Assembly: GCA_033239125.1 (NCBI GenBank)
Contig: BSWB01000001.1
Coordinates: 136,816,981-136,880,980 of the forward strand
Source of the DNA: Fagopyrum homotropicum
Lineage: Eukaryota; Streptophyta; Magnoliopsida; Caryophyllales; Polygonaceae
Direction: 5' to 3'
Length of the DNA stretch: 64,000 nucleotides
Shown: positions 10,026-22,078 of the stretch, piece after piece
How the letters are laid out: each line of letters begins with the position of its first letter
How positions within the stretch are numbered: position 1 is the first letter of the stretch
Notes under the pieces: generated by a model
The model's input: only the letters and a program-made list of their open reading frames with translations
Told to the model about the DNA's origin: nothing
The model's database searches: none
Position numbers and translations under genes: made by a program

Positions 10026-12738
10026 TGTAACACCCCGAATTCTCAAAACTCGGGACGTTACTGGTTAGGACCTCACAATGGGTCCCGACCTCAGTTTGAC
10101 AACAATATTACTAGAATCTTGCAACAAGACACAAATAAGAAAAATCGAAATTCATAAAAAGTATTTTTAAACGGATGAATGCAACAAGGTCTAACAGCCT
10201 ATAGTACTTAAACAACGGAAAAGACTAACTGTCTTTATCAGGAAGAATGAAACAACAAGATAACACCCAACCCCACTCTAAGGAGTACGGAGACCCGGCT
10301 GACCAATACTTCCGGATCACTCAGTAGTTGCTCTAACTTGCGGTAAATCTAAAAACACAACAAAACAACCATTAGCTAGTTATCTAAACATTAGGAGAAT
10401 AATAATAGCACACACACACATAAAAATAATGAACACTCATCATGCTTTCAAACAATCCATTTATTATCTTTACTTAGGTGATTCAATCTTACTAATGATA
10501 CTTAATTTGTGACATGAGGGATTCCCAAACCTCGCCTCCGCCCCCGTGTACCCATCAGGAGTGGATCCGATGCATCTCACCGTGTACCTGTATGGTCTGG
10601 GTATAGAGAACCTCCCAGTCTCCTGGCAGAGCTGGGCAGTGATGTCACGGCCCGTTATACATACACTTGGGCCTTAACACATAATAACGACGATCGTCCT
10701 AACAAGTTGTTATTATAACACACATGGTACACACACCACTATTATCACTCAACTAATATCCAGAAACCAGCTAAGTAAGTCGCAAGGACTTACCTGAATC
10801 AAATCACACTCTATCAAATCTCAACTCGGTCCGTACTCGTGGTACTCAAACACCTGTCAAACAAGGCATGTGGATCAAAATCACATCCCTAAACTCTTAG
10901 AAGTTATAAACTTCTAAGATGTACAATCTCATGAAGAGAGATTACGGAAAAAACTCTCTTAGGGTAAAAAGACTATTTTACCCCTGGTCCCGGAAATTCC
11001 CAAAAAGTCTATCATTTAGTTCTAATATTTTCTATTATAACCTATGTCCATAATCTAGTTCTCATTGAAAAGTTTGCTAAGGATTTATAAGAGTTACCCA
11101 ACATTCTTAGTTTACACAAAAGTCGTTACGGTTCGACTTTGGGTTCATCTACAATGCTTGGATAAGGAGATAAAATCCCGAGATAAAATCCTAGCTCCTC
11201 TATCATATATATACTAAACATAGGGGTAAAGATCTCTCAAAAATACTTAACCATAATTCTCCCATAAATCTCCAAAGTTGAGGTAAAAGCTGAAATTTCC
11301 CATACTTAGTCAATTTTCCCCTACTGTAAAAACAGCTCAACTGTCCTACTTTGAGTCCTTATAAGTTCTAATCTGACCGTTAACTTTCTCCCAAATTTTA
11401 AAACATAAAACTTCATATTTCAATCTACAATATTAAAAATTCAACGGTGGATGTTCGATATAAGCTATGCCAATACGGGTTCAAAGTCAGCAGTTTTAAC
11501 TTATCAACACTAAAATTTTTGGGTTAGTTTTAGTTCCTAAGATCAAGTTTTTTTTTTTTTGACAGCACTCTTCTTACCCCTACCCTACCTTGAGGATCTT
11601 AGTTTAAAATTCAAGAGATACAAGGTACACACACAACTCCTCATCATTCTCTACCCCTTCACTAGGCTACCCACAAAGGAAATCTACTCTTCTCTTAAAC
11701 TAACTATCAACTCAGCTCCTCTCATCCTATAATATATATACAAACTAACTATCAACTCAGCTCCTCTCATCCTATAATATATATACACTTATGTTGCTGC
11801 AACTTCTTAAAACAATACAAAGAAGCAGGAGAAGGCAATGTAGAAGACTCACCAACCGGTCTGCTTTGATCAGGCTCAACGCAGCCCCCTGACGAGGCGA
11901 CAGAGAGAGACTAGCGTGAGGGATGTGGTTCAGCGTCTGTCTCCTGTGGTGCTGTAAGGGCCAGGTTGTGGTTTACGTACAAGGACACTAGAGGAGGAGG
12001 AGGAGGAGGAGACAACAGGAGAATCGATTACCTGTCTGCAGCAGTGAAGGGAATCCGACGCCACACAGTAACTCGGGACGATTAGTGTCCGCTACGAAGA
12101 CAGAGAGGTGGTTCTGGCTGGCGGTCGCGAGGTCCTGTCCTTCAGTCCGAATCGTTCAGCCACGTTGTAGGATGTGTGCGTCGGTTGTGCGAGAAAGGTT
12201 AGAGTTCAGCGGAAGACGTGAGAGAGGCGACTCTAGAGAGGGACGAGATCTTACCGGCGCTCCTGTCTCGAAGGGAACGTGAGGCTGCTGCTGCGTCAGA
12301 CGGTTGATGTGGCTGCCGTTGCGTTGGACGGTTGTTGTAGGCTGCTGTCTGTCGTGTAGAAAGAGAGGAAGGTGGAGGTACGGCTGCAAATTGTTGCTGC
12401 TAATTAGGTTAGGATTTAATTAGGTTAGGTTAAAAGTAATTAAAGAGAGGGTTAGGGTAAAGATTTAGGGTGTGGGCTGGATGTAAATGTCATTGGGCCG
12501 GGTATGTTGGGCCTGCTCATCTAACTAAGATGGGCTGATAAATAAATCGTTACTCGCACGGAACCACTCGGTTTTAAAATATACGGAATTATTATACGGG
12601 TTACATAATTATTGTTTTATTTAATATTGTTTTATTTAATATTGTTTTATTTAATTTAAAAAGAATCAAGGTTGGCGGGTCGGAATCCGGTCTGATCGGG
12701 TTTTAAACGGAATTTAAAATTTTTTTCCGGGTATTACA
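10026..12738 (-). repeat. 5' LTR of element D1, 2713 bp
   Basis: This is a full LTR. In minus orientation it contains a GTATATATATTATAGG promoter-like box inside a 45-bp tandem duplication (11697-11787), an AGAAGTT palindrome at 10895-10919, a palindrome with splice donor at 10775-10793, and the family-wide tail. Three copies of a 17-bp unit ending ATTGTTTTATTTAAT lie at 12609-12656, and GC-rich unique sequence fills 11800-12400. Open frames inside (for example 12085-12282) look incidental. Confidence 0.85.
11697..11787 (-). repeat. 45-bp tandem duplication containing the LTR TATA box
   Basis: Two adjacent copies of a 45-bp unit start at 11697 and 11742. Each carries ATATATATTATAGGATGAGA (minus strand). 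The duplicated unit therefore contains the probable core promoter of the LTR. Confidence 0.75.
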
Positions 12739-14041
12739 ATAGGAAGGTGTTTGCTTTTGTTTATTTTGCTTATATATTCATCTTATTTAAGGCCATGTTG
12801 TCCTCCATGCAAAAGACTGATGAGATTCATATTCCAAGTCAGTCATGGATGATCTACCTTTGAAAATGAAAGTGTATAGCAAGGAAGTTGTTGTGGAGGG
12901 TTCGCATGATGACGAAAAGAAGGTTCATACTTTCTTCGCATTCAACGATTTAAATATACTTGCATGTATGCTTACCGTGCTAAACGTTTTTCTAACTTGA
13001 AGCCATTGCAGAGTTTAGGAAAGGGCTTCAGCAATATCACCTACAGCCTACCCGTATGATATTAAGCTTGAAATATGTCCAAGCCCACATGTATTTGTAT
13101 GGTCCATTATAACTACATTAATTTAGGGTTCAACTATCTTATTCTGGATTGATAGCTTGATTTTTTTTCATTTTGATTTATATATGGTCACTGATATTAT
13201 AGTCTAGTTCAGATTCCATCGGTATAAATATTGATAATAGGTTGTTGGCTTACTTGAGCCTTACAAATTGTAGGTTGTCAAGTTATATGGTTCAAAATAT
13301 TACGTTTGTTGCTAAATAGAGCTCAAAAAATTACATATAATAATTAATGCAGGTTAATCTGTTGTTTTTTTAGTTTTTCTCATGGGAAGATCCTTGTTTG
13401 TTGTTCGATTTTTTGTATATTCAAGTCACTATGATTTTATGCAGCTGAATTTCTGAGAATGTTGCGAACGAGACACAAGCTGTTCATCCTTACCTTCATC
13501 CAACTCTTTTATGGGAACGAGCAAACCATCAGTTGTGTCATTTGATTCAATCCACAAATCTTTGCTGCAAGTATGTGTTGTTTTTGTCTATCAATTGCAA
13601 TCTACCTGTATCTGTGTAACAACTACATATATTGTTCTTATCTTTGCATTTCTACATATGGTATGGTGCTTGAAAGTAAAATACTTAGCACCGTTACGGT
13701 GCCTTCCTAATCTTAGGCCCCTTCTCTTTTCAGTTTGCCCCAAATAGATTACATCGAGGAAGCCGAGGCAAATGAGGATAGAGACAGTTGTACTACTAGC
13801 GGTTCATCCTTCTCTTGTTTGAAGAAACAAAAGCAAAATAATATAGATTAATACCTTTTATAGTTCACTTTTCAGTTAGTAAATAAGCTGAAGATTGCTT
13901 GTAAGTTATATATTTTTTTTAAAACCATTCTAGGAGAAATAGTTTGGCATCAGTGACGCATATTCTACTATTTTTCATTTCTTAATTAGTTTAGGATTAT
14001 TATTGTGCTTTGGCTTGTGATTGTTGGTCTTTTCTTGAACT
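12739..14041 (+). other. CACTA interior, further exon-like pieces
   Basis: Between the nested retroelement and the CesA fragment lie short open stretches such as KMKVYSKEVVVEGSHDDEKK (about 12858-12920). The rest is AT-rich intron-like DNA. None is recognised, and none aligns with CesA as far as I can read. They may be parts of other captured genes. Confidence 0.35.
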
Positions 14042-14575
14042 AACGAAATCGTCATCCGGTGAATGATGCATTTGCATTGTGGCTTATATCAGTCCTTTGT
14101 GAGATTTGGTTTGTTGTTTCTTGAATATTTGATCAATTTCCAAAATGATATCCGATTCAACGAGAAACATACTTGGATAGACTATCACTGAGGTATTAAT
14201 CTATATTCACATTTGCATTCATCCTACTAGCACTCATATGGTTGTGCTTATCCGTCTGTTATATTCTAATCAGTATGAGAAGAAGGGAAACCATCTGAAT
14301 TGGCTCCTATCGATGTGTTTGTGAGTATTGTTGATCCTTTGAAGGAGCCTCCACTTATTACTGCAAACACAGTTCTCTCCATCCTTGTTGTGGATTATCC
14401 AGTTGACAAAGTCTCGTGCTACGTTTCTGATGATGGTGCTGCAATACTTACTTTTGAAGCACTGTCCGAAACATCCGAGTTTGCAAGAAAGTGGGTTCCA
14501 TTCTGCAAAAGGTTCTGCATTGAGCCTCATGCTCAAAAGTTGTACTTCTCAGAGTGGTACATAGTGGATTTTTTA
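14042..14575 (+). pseudogene. CesA-like: Cellulose synthase (CesA) gene fragment captured by the CACTA element
   Basis: Cellulose synthases are plasma-membrane glycosyltransferases that make the cell-wall glucan. The first exon piece ends near 14192 and reads HPVNDAFALWLISVLCEIWF, then QRETYLDRLSLR. A short intron with GT..CAG follows (14193-14273). The second piece has SELAPIDVFVSIVDPLKEPP, LITANTVLSILVVDYPVDKV and SCYVSDDGAA, the substrate-binding DDG motif, then ARKWVPFCKRF and IEPHA. Two Trp codons are now TGA and one base is missing in the EKEGKP segment, so it is dead. Retention of the intron shows capture as DNA, not through RNA. It covers only a small part of a roughly 1,000-residue enzyme. 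Confidence 0.9.
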
Positions 14576-15290
14576 TTCGTAGTCTCATTGGACGTTGGTG
14601 GTGATCGATCCCTTAGAATGTGTTGTTTATTAGTTGGATCCAATGCATGAATAAGTTAGAACTGATTTTGTGAAGATATATAAGCTACTTTTGAAACGAA
14701 GAACGATAGAAACTTGGTTTGTTTTTTGATATTACTTTCGGATTATATAATTGGAATATTAATTACATGATAATTTTTCTTAAGCATTTTAGCTTAATAT
14801 TATTTATTTTCTGATAGAATAATTTTGGTTACGTACAATACGTATATTTTGTAATTTAAGCAAGTGTAAAATTATCTATTTTCATATTATAATAAATTAC
14901 GGTTAAAAATTATCACGGTTTTATCTAGAAACCGGGGAAGATTTTGAAAACATAAAAACCGGTAGAAAAATACCCGGTTATTATAAAAATTGAGTTCTAA
15001 AAATACCACGGTTATTTTATAATAAATGGGGTCCCAAAAATACCCCGGTTATTATAAAATAACCGTGGTAATTTTCGGACCACGGTTATTATAAAATAAC
15101 TACCCCTATTATTTTATAATAACCGGGTCCGAAAATTACCCCGGTTATTAAAAAATCGGGGTCCGAAAAAAATAACCCGGTGACGTTTAACGTGGTCCGA
15201 ACTTCCGGACCTCGCTCCCGTTAACCACGCTTCTTTAACCGAGATCACATGTACAAAATAACCGTGGTCTAGGGGGTATTTGTACTAGTG

Positions 15291-15773
15291 GCAGCAAGGG
15301 TACTAAATGCTTTCACTGCAAAAAAAAAACTTGCCAAATTGAGCATGTACCAGAACATGATTAGGTTCCACAAGGGCCCCTGATGCCTTGTGCCCTCATA
15401 CACTGATAACACTTATGTTCATTATTTTTTATTTGTTGACTTGGTGTAATATACTCAATAAAAGTTGTTTCATGTGCAAAGAGATTTTAAAGTTTAAACT
15501 CTCATGTTTAGAGCATGTAGTGGTCAAGCAGTCTACCCCAGACGATCCATCCCTCCCTCAAGAACGACTGAAGTCTCTAAGTTTGTGAAGGTTTTTTGCT
15601 TGGTCTATTAAAAATGTGGATTTTAATTTTAATAGGAAAGGATTGCGTAAAAGTGGTGTTTATTTGAATAGAAAAATATCTCTTTCTTCGGCAAGGATGC
15701 TTCTATCACTGGAACATGGATTTCAGCAACTGCTTCAATAGTCAAGACTATTCTTCAAAAAATCATTTTGTAC
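15291..15773. other. Intergenic with weak exon-like trace
   Basis: This is sequence flanking the CACTA right end. On the minus strand near 15690-15752 an AG acceptor opens TIEAVAEIHVPVIEASLPKK, which could be a relic exon of the gene whose last exon is at 6570-6697. Nothing firmer is visible. Confidence 0.3.
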
Positions 15774-16064
15774 GGGCCGTTTGGTTTGAACTCCGGAACC
15801 GGAAACGGAATGAAAACGAATCTAGTTCATATGTATACCCTTATTCATGAAAGTTGTTGGAATCATTTCTTGTGATTTGAAGTAATTGAAGTTGAATTTG
15901 ATTACTTTTGATACCCTATAGGGTAACAAAATATGGGGAGACAAGTGCATTTTGCATGTAAACACAAGGAATGATTCCATAGAATTTCATGAATATGGAT
16001 ATACATATGGACTAAATTCGTTTCCATTCCGTTTCCGTTTTCGGAGTTGGAATCAAACGGGCCC
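15774..16064. mobile_element. MITE with about 40-bp inverted ends, 291 bp
   Basis: The left end GGGCCGTTTGGTTTGAACTC and the right end (inverted) GGGCCCGTTTGATTCCAACT match over about 40 bases, including GGAAACGGAATG. Flanks are TAC and TAA, compatible with a decayed 3-bp TWA target site of the PIF/Harbinger (Tourist) type. There is no coding capacity. Confidence 0.75.
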
Positions 16065-16338
16065 TAAGGGAAAACAGTCCACCTGATTATTTATAGATAA
16101 ACTAGATAAATGAATAGATAAATTAGGACCTGCTATTCTCACCCCGAGTTTGTAAAAATCAATTAAAAATTGTCAATTTGATTTTAATGATGCGAAGATT
16201 GTAATAGTATGATCTTAGTCATTGATTTTTGAAATTTAATGATGATTGTATGATGACTTTTATATATGAATTGGTTTAGTTTTATTTTTATTTCGTTAGC
16301 GGAATTGATCACTTTTGATTAGTAAGTAATGTGTAGAT

Positions 16339-16388
16339 ATAATAATAATAATAATAATAATAACAATAATAATAATAATAATAATAAC
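16339..16388. repeat. (TAA)n microsatellite
   Basis: About sixteen AAT/TAA units with one C interruption, in AT-rich intergenic DNA. Confidence 0.95.
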
Positions 16389-16569
16389 TTTGAAGCTGTA
16401 TAAATCTCATTAACAGAATCGATAATTGTGTGTACGCGCGCTCGTGTGTGTGGAATCGTTAACGATTATTCCATGACCGAAAATAATAAGAACAAACAAC
16501 TTAAATAAGATCCTCCTTAAAAATTAGAAATTAAATCACAAGTGGGAAATATGAAATAACATAAACAAA

Positions 16570-17560
16570 TTAAAATAAAAAATGATCTCTTTGTTTTGCT
16601 TGCCTCCATGTTTGTGTGACTAGGGGTGCAGGTGCACGAGAATTGAACATATTAAATAATTCTTGAACTTCATCTATTGTGGATGGATATCCCCATCCCC
16701 GGCTTTGGATTTGTGTCACCCTGCCTCCAATTTGTATGTGTCGTTGGACACGACTTGTGGCGAAAGAAGTCGTTTGTAGATGCGGAAGAATCCAAGATGA
16801 CTTGAGGGCATACTAGTGACAGTTTGTTATGTACCAAAGCATGTATCCTTCTTCATCTTGTCATGGAACTATCACGAATAATACATTACGCAATTGACTA
16901 GATATTGCCTTCAATAAGTTTCACTTGATCCATACAAGATCAAATTCCAAGTTATAATGTCGCGAGTTTCGGCTTCTCTCCAAACACAACGGGCGAATGG
17001 GTTCCACCGGAATCTGCTGAACTCGACTAAATTGACGGGCGACCTTGTCTGGATGATATGGCTCGGTGAATGGACCTAATTGGATTGTATCCCTGTACAT
17101 AGATATCGGGTCCCATGCAGCTATGTCGTATGGGAACCATACGACCTTGCTCGCATCCAAACCCTCAATTAGCGCCTTATAATGACGCAAACGGTAATCT
17201 AACACCCGCAATGTCATGTCCCCCTTGAAGTGGGCTCCAATGGATACATCTTGACCTAAAGGCACTCTTTGGACTCTTGCTTGGATACACGGAAAATGCA
17301 AAAAAAATCCAGTGTTGCATAATGAATGTTTAACATTGTATGTGTTAAAACATGATTGAAATATTAATGTTAATTATAGCCAAATTACAAATAAATAGTT
17401 TAATTACCCCGAGAAGGACGCTAAACCTGACCATTTGATGTATTGCTTCCCGAGTAGCCTCACCCAATTGTCGGTATAGGTAGGCAAGAGTGAGCGTCCC
17501 CCAAGCGGTCTCCCCTGTCCGACGGTGATCGTGAACAAGGTCCAAATAGTGTGACTCCTA
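16570..17560 (-). pseudogene. Plant mobile domain (PMD) protein, partial
   Basis: The minus-strand pieces are in the order of a plant mobile domain protein, a family related to MAIN and often called serine/threonine phosphatase 7 long form homologue. Near 17405-17545 is GETAWGTLTLAYLYRQLGEA, the typical end of the first PMD block, followed by a GT intron start. At 16921-17301 is the second block with RLRHYKALIEGLDASKVVWF, then VARQFSRVQQIPVEP. A tail with GWGYPSTIDEVQELFNMFNS runs to a stop at 16570. The N-terminal half is missing, stops occur between blocks, and the piece abuts a MULE fragment on the opposite strand. PMDs occur both in host genes and in transposons. Confidence 0.75.
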
Positions 17561-17574
17561 CAAACATATTTATA

Positions 17575-18970
17575 GGGTTGAATCCGCTCATGTGGTGTTC
17601 AAAAGTGAGATGGACTCTAGAAACAATCGTCTCACACGTGTTTGGAGCATATCCATAGGATGTTGAGGGACGAATTCTGCCAACTTATGGATTCCTTAGA
17701 GACATCGTGCTTCAAAGTCCAAAATACATAGCGAAATTTGTCTTTGTTCAGATTTATAGTGCATAATGTGTCTCATGATTGCCTATCCATGCTTTATGAA
17801 ATGTTCGACGGCGTATGCAAGGGGAGTTATGACCCCAATTGTACATATTGCTACACTAGGAGTACATATGGGATACCGTGCATTCATGAAGTGGTAGTAA
17901 TGGTTTACGAAACTAAACTAATGTCGATATCTTTTGGCGTCATGTTCACTGGTTCGGTGATGAGGATAGTGAATCGGGTGACCTTGGGCACATGGGCGTG
18001 AGTGACCTCGAAGCATCTCGTGACTTAACAAGTGAAGAGATTATACAAATTGGGACCATATGGTGGACACTTAGAGATACAGAAATAATTGAAACCTTGA
18101 TGCTAGAACCTCCAGAAACGATCCAGAACCCGAGAGGAAGGCCAAAGAAGGATGCAAATGAGCGTATAAGATCAAGCTTTGAGTACAGTAGAGAAGCCGC
18201 GGCCAAAGCAAGGGGGAAAGGGGAAAGAAGAGAGCGGAAGAGGAAGTGGTGGGGGAAGATGGGGTTGAGGAAGTGGGGGCGAATGAAACACCGATTTTCA
18301 CTCACCCCCGGGTTGTCATAGGAGAGTATGACTTCGGCTCAAACAATTTCGAAAATTTCATGGTTCCCTACGTTAAGATGCTAGTAAATGTTCAAAGGGA
18401 TGGGAATTGTGGATTTCGAGCTTTTTGTGTATTGTTGGGTCACGACAAGGATAAATGGTCTGACATGCGCAAAATTATGATGGCAGAGTTTAGTAAATAC
18501 CCTGAACGATACGATGTTTTCCTGGATCATGAAGGGGTCGATCATAAAGAGATGTTGGAGGGACTCAATTGGCTAAAACCAAATGTTGTAGCACCATCCA
18601 AATATTGGATGGAAATGCCCTTATGCGGGACATTGTTTGCCACGATCTTCCAATGCACTCTCCCCCCGTAGGTGAACCGACCCTAGGATTGATTGGATTC
18701 AGCTTTTGACAAGTCTCGTAACCATTTTGTTGCGATAAGTATTATATTTTTTTCGTTAAGTTAAATCATTAATTTCAAATATCGTAAATAACTTTTTTCT
18801 TTTGATATGTCTACATGTTCAGTTTTTTACAGCTACAATGTAAACCAAATTGCCCACTGCCACCCGTTCTCGCATATTGGTATCCGTCGCACGATGAAAT
18901 AGTGGAGGAATAAGACAAGATGTACGAGCCACAAGTTAAGATATTTAAGACTCTTCGTCAATAATATGCT
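17575..18970 (+). pseudogene. MULE/FAR1-like transposase tail with SWIM finger and OTU protease domain, broken
   Basis: The plus strand starts at RVESAHVVFK, a motif from the end of MULE-type transposase cores. A stop-ridden stretch follows, then the SWIM zinc finger (CTYCYTRSTYGIPCIHE, about 17838-17890). A basic linker with PRGRPKKDANERIRSSFEYS comes next, and then an OTU domain whose catalytic block is VQRDGNCGFRAF (about 18389-18424). The OTU tail continues with APSKYWMEMPLCGTL and, after a TAG and a possible intron, PVLAYWYPSHDEIVEE at 18858-18906 with a TAA in place of the next Trp. This domain order is known from MULEs carrying OTU proteases. Several frameshifts and stops make it a pseudogene. 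Confidence 0.8.
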
Positions 18971-19088
18971 CGACCTACACCTTAGACAACCTTTATTTAT
19001 GTACATTAATTGGCTAAGATTATTATTATTCTATAAAATTATTTTTATTATTCATATTAATTAACAATACTAACAACTATCATCATTA
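18971..19088. other. AT-rich intergenic
   Basis: Only low-complexity AT-rich DNA is seen here. Confidence 0.5.
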
Positions 19089-19301
19089 CTAATTTAATAA
19101 AAATTAGCATCGTTATTTTTTATTAATGATACTTAACACTATTATATTACACTACCCTCTAACTATAACATTGTAAATGTAAGACACGAAAAAACAATAA
19201 CCTAATTTAATAATAATTAGCATCATTATTTTTTTAATGATACTTAACACTATTATATTACACTACCCTCTAGTTATAACATTGTAAATGTAAGGCAAAA
19301 A
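19089..19301. repeat. Two-copy tandem repeat, about 113-bp unit
   Basis: The units begin at 19089 and 19202 with CTAATTTAATA and share TACACTACCCTCTA and ATAACATTGTAAATGTAAG. Differences between copies are few. The remaining bases to 19498 show no gene. Confidence 0.8.
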
Positions 19302-19498
19302 AAAAAAAAACCCAACTCTCTCAGTCAATTTTGATTACAAAATTCAGCCACCAAAATCAAGCTAGATGCACCTGTTCGACCTTCATGACAGCCACCAAAG
19401 CCTGAGCTCGCACATATTGTGCGTCGGTGAGCAGCCTTTATTTTGGGGCCCAAATAAGATCCCTATAAAGTATCTAGCATATTTGATAGAGTAAATGT

Positions 19499-22078
19499 TG
19501 TAACACCCCGAATTCTCAGAACTCGGGACATTACTGGTTAGGACCTCACAATGGGTCCCGACCTCAGTTTGAAAACAATATTACTAAGATCTTGCAACAA
19601 GACACAAATAAGAAAGACCGAAATTCATGAAATAGTATCTTTAAAGGAATGAATGCAATAAGGTCTAGCAGCATATAGTACTTAAACAAAGGGAAAAAGA
19701 CCAACGGTCTTAACAAAAGAAAGAACGACAAACAACAACTCAACCCCCACTCTAAGGAGTACGGAGACCCGGCTGACCACTACTTCCAGATCACTCAATT
19801 GTTGTTCTAACCTGCGGTAAATCTAAAAGCACAACAAAAGAATAACCATTAGCTAGTTATCTAAACATTAGGAGAATAACAATAGCACACACACATAAAA
19901 TAATAAACACTCATCATGCTTTCAAACAATCCATTTATTATCTTCATTTAAGTCATTCACTCTTACTAATGATACTTAATTTGTGACACGAGGGATTCCC
20001 AAACCTCCGCCCCCGTGTAACCATCAGGAATGGATCCGATGCATCTCACCTTGTACCTTCCTGGTCTGGGTATAGAGAACCTCCCAGTCTCTTGTCAGAG
20101 TTGGGCAGTGATGTCACGGCCCGTTATACATACACTTGGGTCTTAAAACATAATAACAACGGTCGTCCTAACAAGTTGTTATTATTATAATCACACACAT
20201 TGCACACACACCACCATTATCACCCAACTAATATCCAGAAACTGGCTAAGTAAGTCGCAAGGACTTACCTCAATCAAAGATCATTCTCACAAATCTCAAC
20301 TCGGTCCGTACCGTTAAACAAGGCATGTGTATCAAAATTACATCTCACACTCTTAGAAGTTATAAACTTCTAAGTTTTACAATCTCGTGAAAGGAATTTA
20401 CGAAAAAGGTTTTCTTAGGTTAAAAGACCACTTTGCCCCTGATTCCGAAACTCCGGGAAGTATATCAGTTAGTCCTAAAATTCTATTCTAGGACCTATGT
20501 CCTAAATCTAATTCTCATACAAAAGTTTAGTGAGGATTTATAAGAGTTACACAAAATTCTAGTCTTTCATAAAAAGTCGTTCAGGTCCGACTTTGGATTA
20601 AGATCCAAGGTTCTAATGAAAGATCAAAATTCCGGAATACACTTCCTAATTCTTGTATGATATACCTACTAAATATATGTGTCAAGATCTCTCTAAAATT
20701 TTTAACCAAAATCTCCCATGAAATTTTAAAGTTGGCGTAAATTTAACATTTCTACACTTAGTCATTTTTCTTCCTCTTTTACAAAAATAGCCCAACTATC
20801 CTACTTCGGGGCCTTATAAATCCTAATCCGACCGTTCACTCTCTCCCAAAATTTAATACAATAAACTACACATATCTATCTACAGCATATCAAAAATTCA
20901 ACGGTAGATGATCATTCTAAAGCTTCGAAATAATCCTACAAGTCTGCAGATCCAAGCCTAACACTGATCTTCTATGAAGTGGACAGAAGGTCCTCCCTTC
21001 GATACTAACTGGCAGCACAGTCTCAAATTTATCATACTCAGTGGTCATGAGTTCGATACTACAGTAGAACACAAATCTCAGACCATTATTCACTCTTCAA
21101 TATTCAACTCCATGGCTACAACACTTCCAACTCGACCTGCTGCACTCATGCCTACCCAGCTATCCTACTTCAACAAGAAAGAAACCATATGCAAGATGGA
21201 GCAGACTTACCCTTTGAAGTATGACAGTCCCGAATTCGTGGCCCGTCGGTGAGGAAAGGTTCTGAAGTGGCTAACGTATAAGAAAGGAGGGGTCACAAGC
21301 AGGAGGGAGCGGAACTAGAAGACGACTCCGTCTCAGATGGACGATACTCGCGGGTGGGCGTCGCTGTACAGGAGTCCAGGATTCAAGCATCGTTTCTGCC
21401 GGTCTGCTCGCACTGGTGACAAGATACGATCCGGCACTTCAAAGTACGTACGGGGTTAACGAGATTCAAGAAAGAAAGGATGACGGTACCTAATGTCTAA
21501 ACCGGTGCGGTGGTTTCTGCCACCCCTTTTGTGGTTGCCCGATGGTGGCCTGGTGGCACTGTTGTCGCCGGTAAAGGAGAACTCAATCAGCACTTGTGTC
21601 CGGCTCGAAGAAACCGGAGAATGAAGGGGAGAGGTAGTTACCTAACCGTCGGCGGGATTTCTAGGACCAGGACGCCGATCGGGAGTGCTGAAATTGTTGA
21701 ATCCGGAAGTTGCAATCGGTGTGAGTTGCAGGAGGTGGAAGACGTGATCCGCTATCCTTGTTGTTACGATACGGGAATGTGATAAGGAGGAAATAGAGGG
21801 AGGCGGGACCACAAACTGGCTGAAAGAATGGTTGGTTTGAAGAATAAGGAGAGTGGGCCGGCTGGTTGCAAGAGTAACGGAGTGGGCCGAGTTAAAGAGG
21901 GAAGAAGTGGGCTGGTCCTGAAGAATAAGATCCGCTATTAAAATAATTCGGAGCCCATTTCCGATTAATTAACTAATCGGAAATCCGTTTCCGAGTGATT
22001 AATTAATCGGAAATCCGTTTCCGAATAATTAATTAATCTTTTATATATATATATATATATAAATTTCCGGTTGTTACA
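19499..22078 (-). mobile_element. Solo LTR of family D (copy 2), 2580 bp
   Basis: The ends TGTAACACCCCG and GGTTGTTACA match the LTR at 10026-12738. Flanks AATGT/AATAT are a 5-bp target duplication with one change. There is no internal region, so it is a solo LTR left by recombination. Conserved internal marks are the palindrome with splice donor at 20250-20268, the 10-bp-arm palindrome at 20352-20374, and a candidate acceptor at 19812. Near its right end a roughly 37-bp unit containing ATCGGAAATCCGTTTCCGA is repeated (21960-22038), followed by a (TA)n run. Reading frames inside (20974-21252, 21510-21782) are not recognised and look incidental. Confidence 0.88.

Larger units (their letters stand above)
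8877..12738 (-). mobile_element. Deleted chromovirus-like element (family D, copy 1) inserted in the CACTA element
   Basis: The ends are TGTAACACC and TATTACA (TG..CA) with flanks ACAGG/ATAGG, a 5-bp target duplication with one change. Read on the minus strand it has a complete 5' LTR (12738-10026), a primer-binding site, about 675 bp of internal sequence, and then only the last 474 bp of the 3' LTR (9350-8877). One deletion removed the remaining internal region and the front of the 3' LTR. The two overlapping LTR parts are nearly identical, so it is young. The first internal bases match those of the chromovirus at 57302 onward, which places it in the same wider family. Confidence 0.88.
6773..15290. 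mobile_element. CACTA-type DNA transposon carrying gene fragments (nested insertion inside)
   Basis: The right end reads (inverted) CACTAGTACAAATACCCCC, and the same GTACAAATACCCCCT follows at 6778 on the left, where the first five bases are changed to CATCG. Both ends carry many subterminal repeats of the type ACCACGGTTAT/CCGGTTAT (6835-7010 and 14895-15270), typical of En/Spm-like elements. A chromovirus derivative at 8877-12738 interrupts it, leaving about 4.65 kb of the element itself. No CACTA transposase is visible. Instead there are exon-like pieces, one clearly cellulose synthase, so this is a non-autonomous gene-capturing (Pack-CACTA) element. No clean 3-bp target duplication was found. 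Confidence 0.8.

Noticed and set aside
12085..12389. Overlapping open frames in the GC-rich part of LTR D1
   Set aside because: They lie wholly inside an LTR, have low-complexity Arg-rich products and are not kept in the other family D copies.
17946..18305. Minus-strand frames opposite the MULE/OTU fragment
   Set aside because: The plus strand has clear SWIM, GRPKK linker and OTU motifs. The minus frames are shadows of it.
22041..22062. (TA)n run as a promoter
   Set aside because: It lies at the terminal edge of a solo LTR. Simple repeat expansion explains it better than a TATA box.
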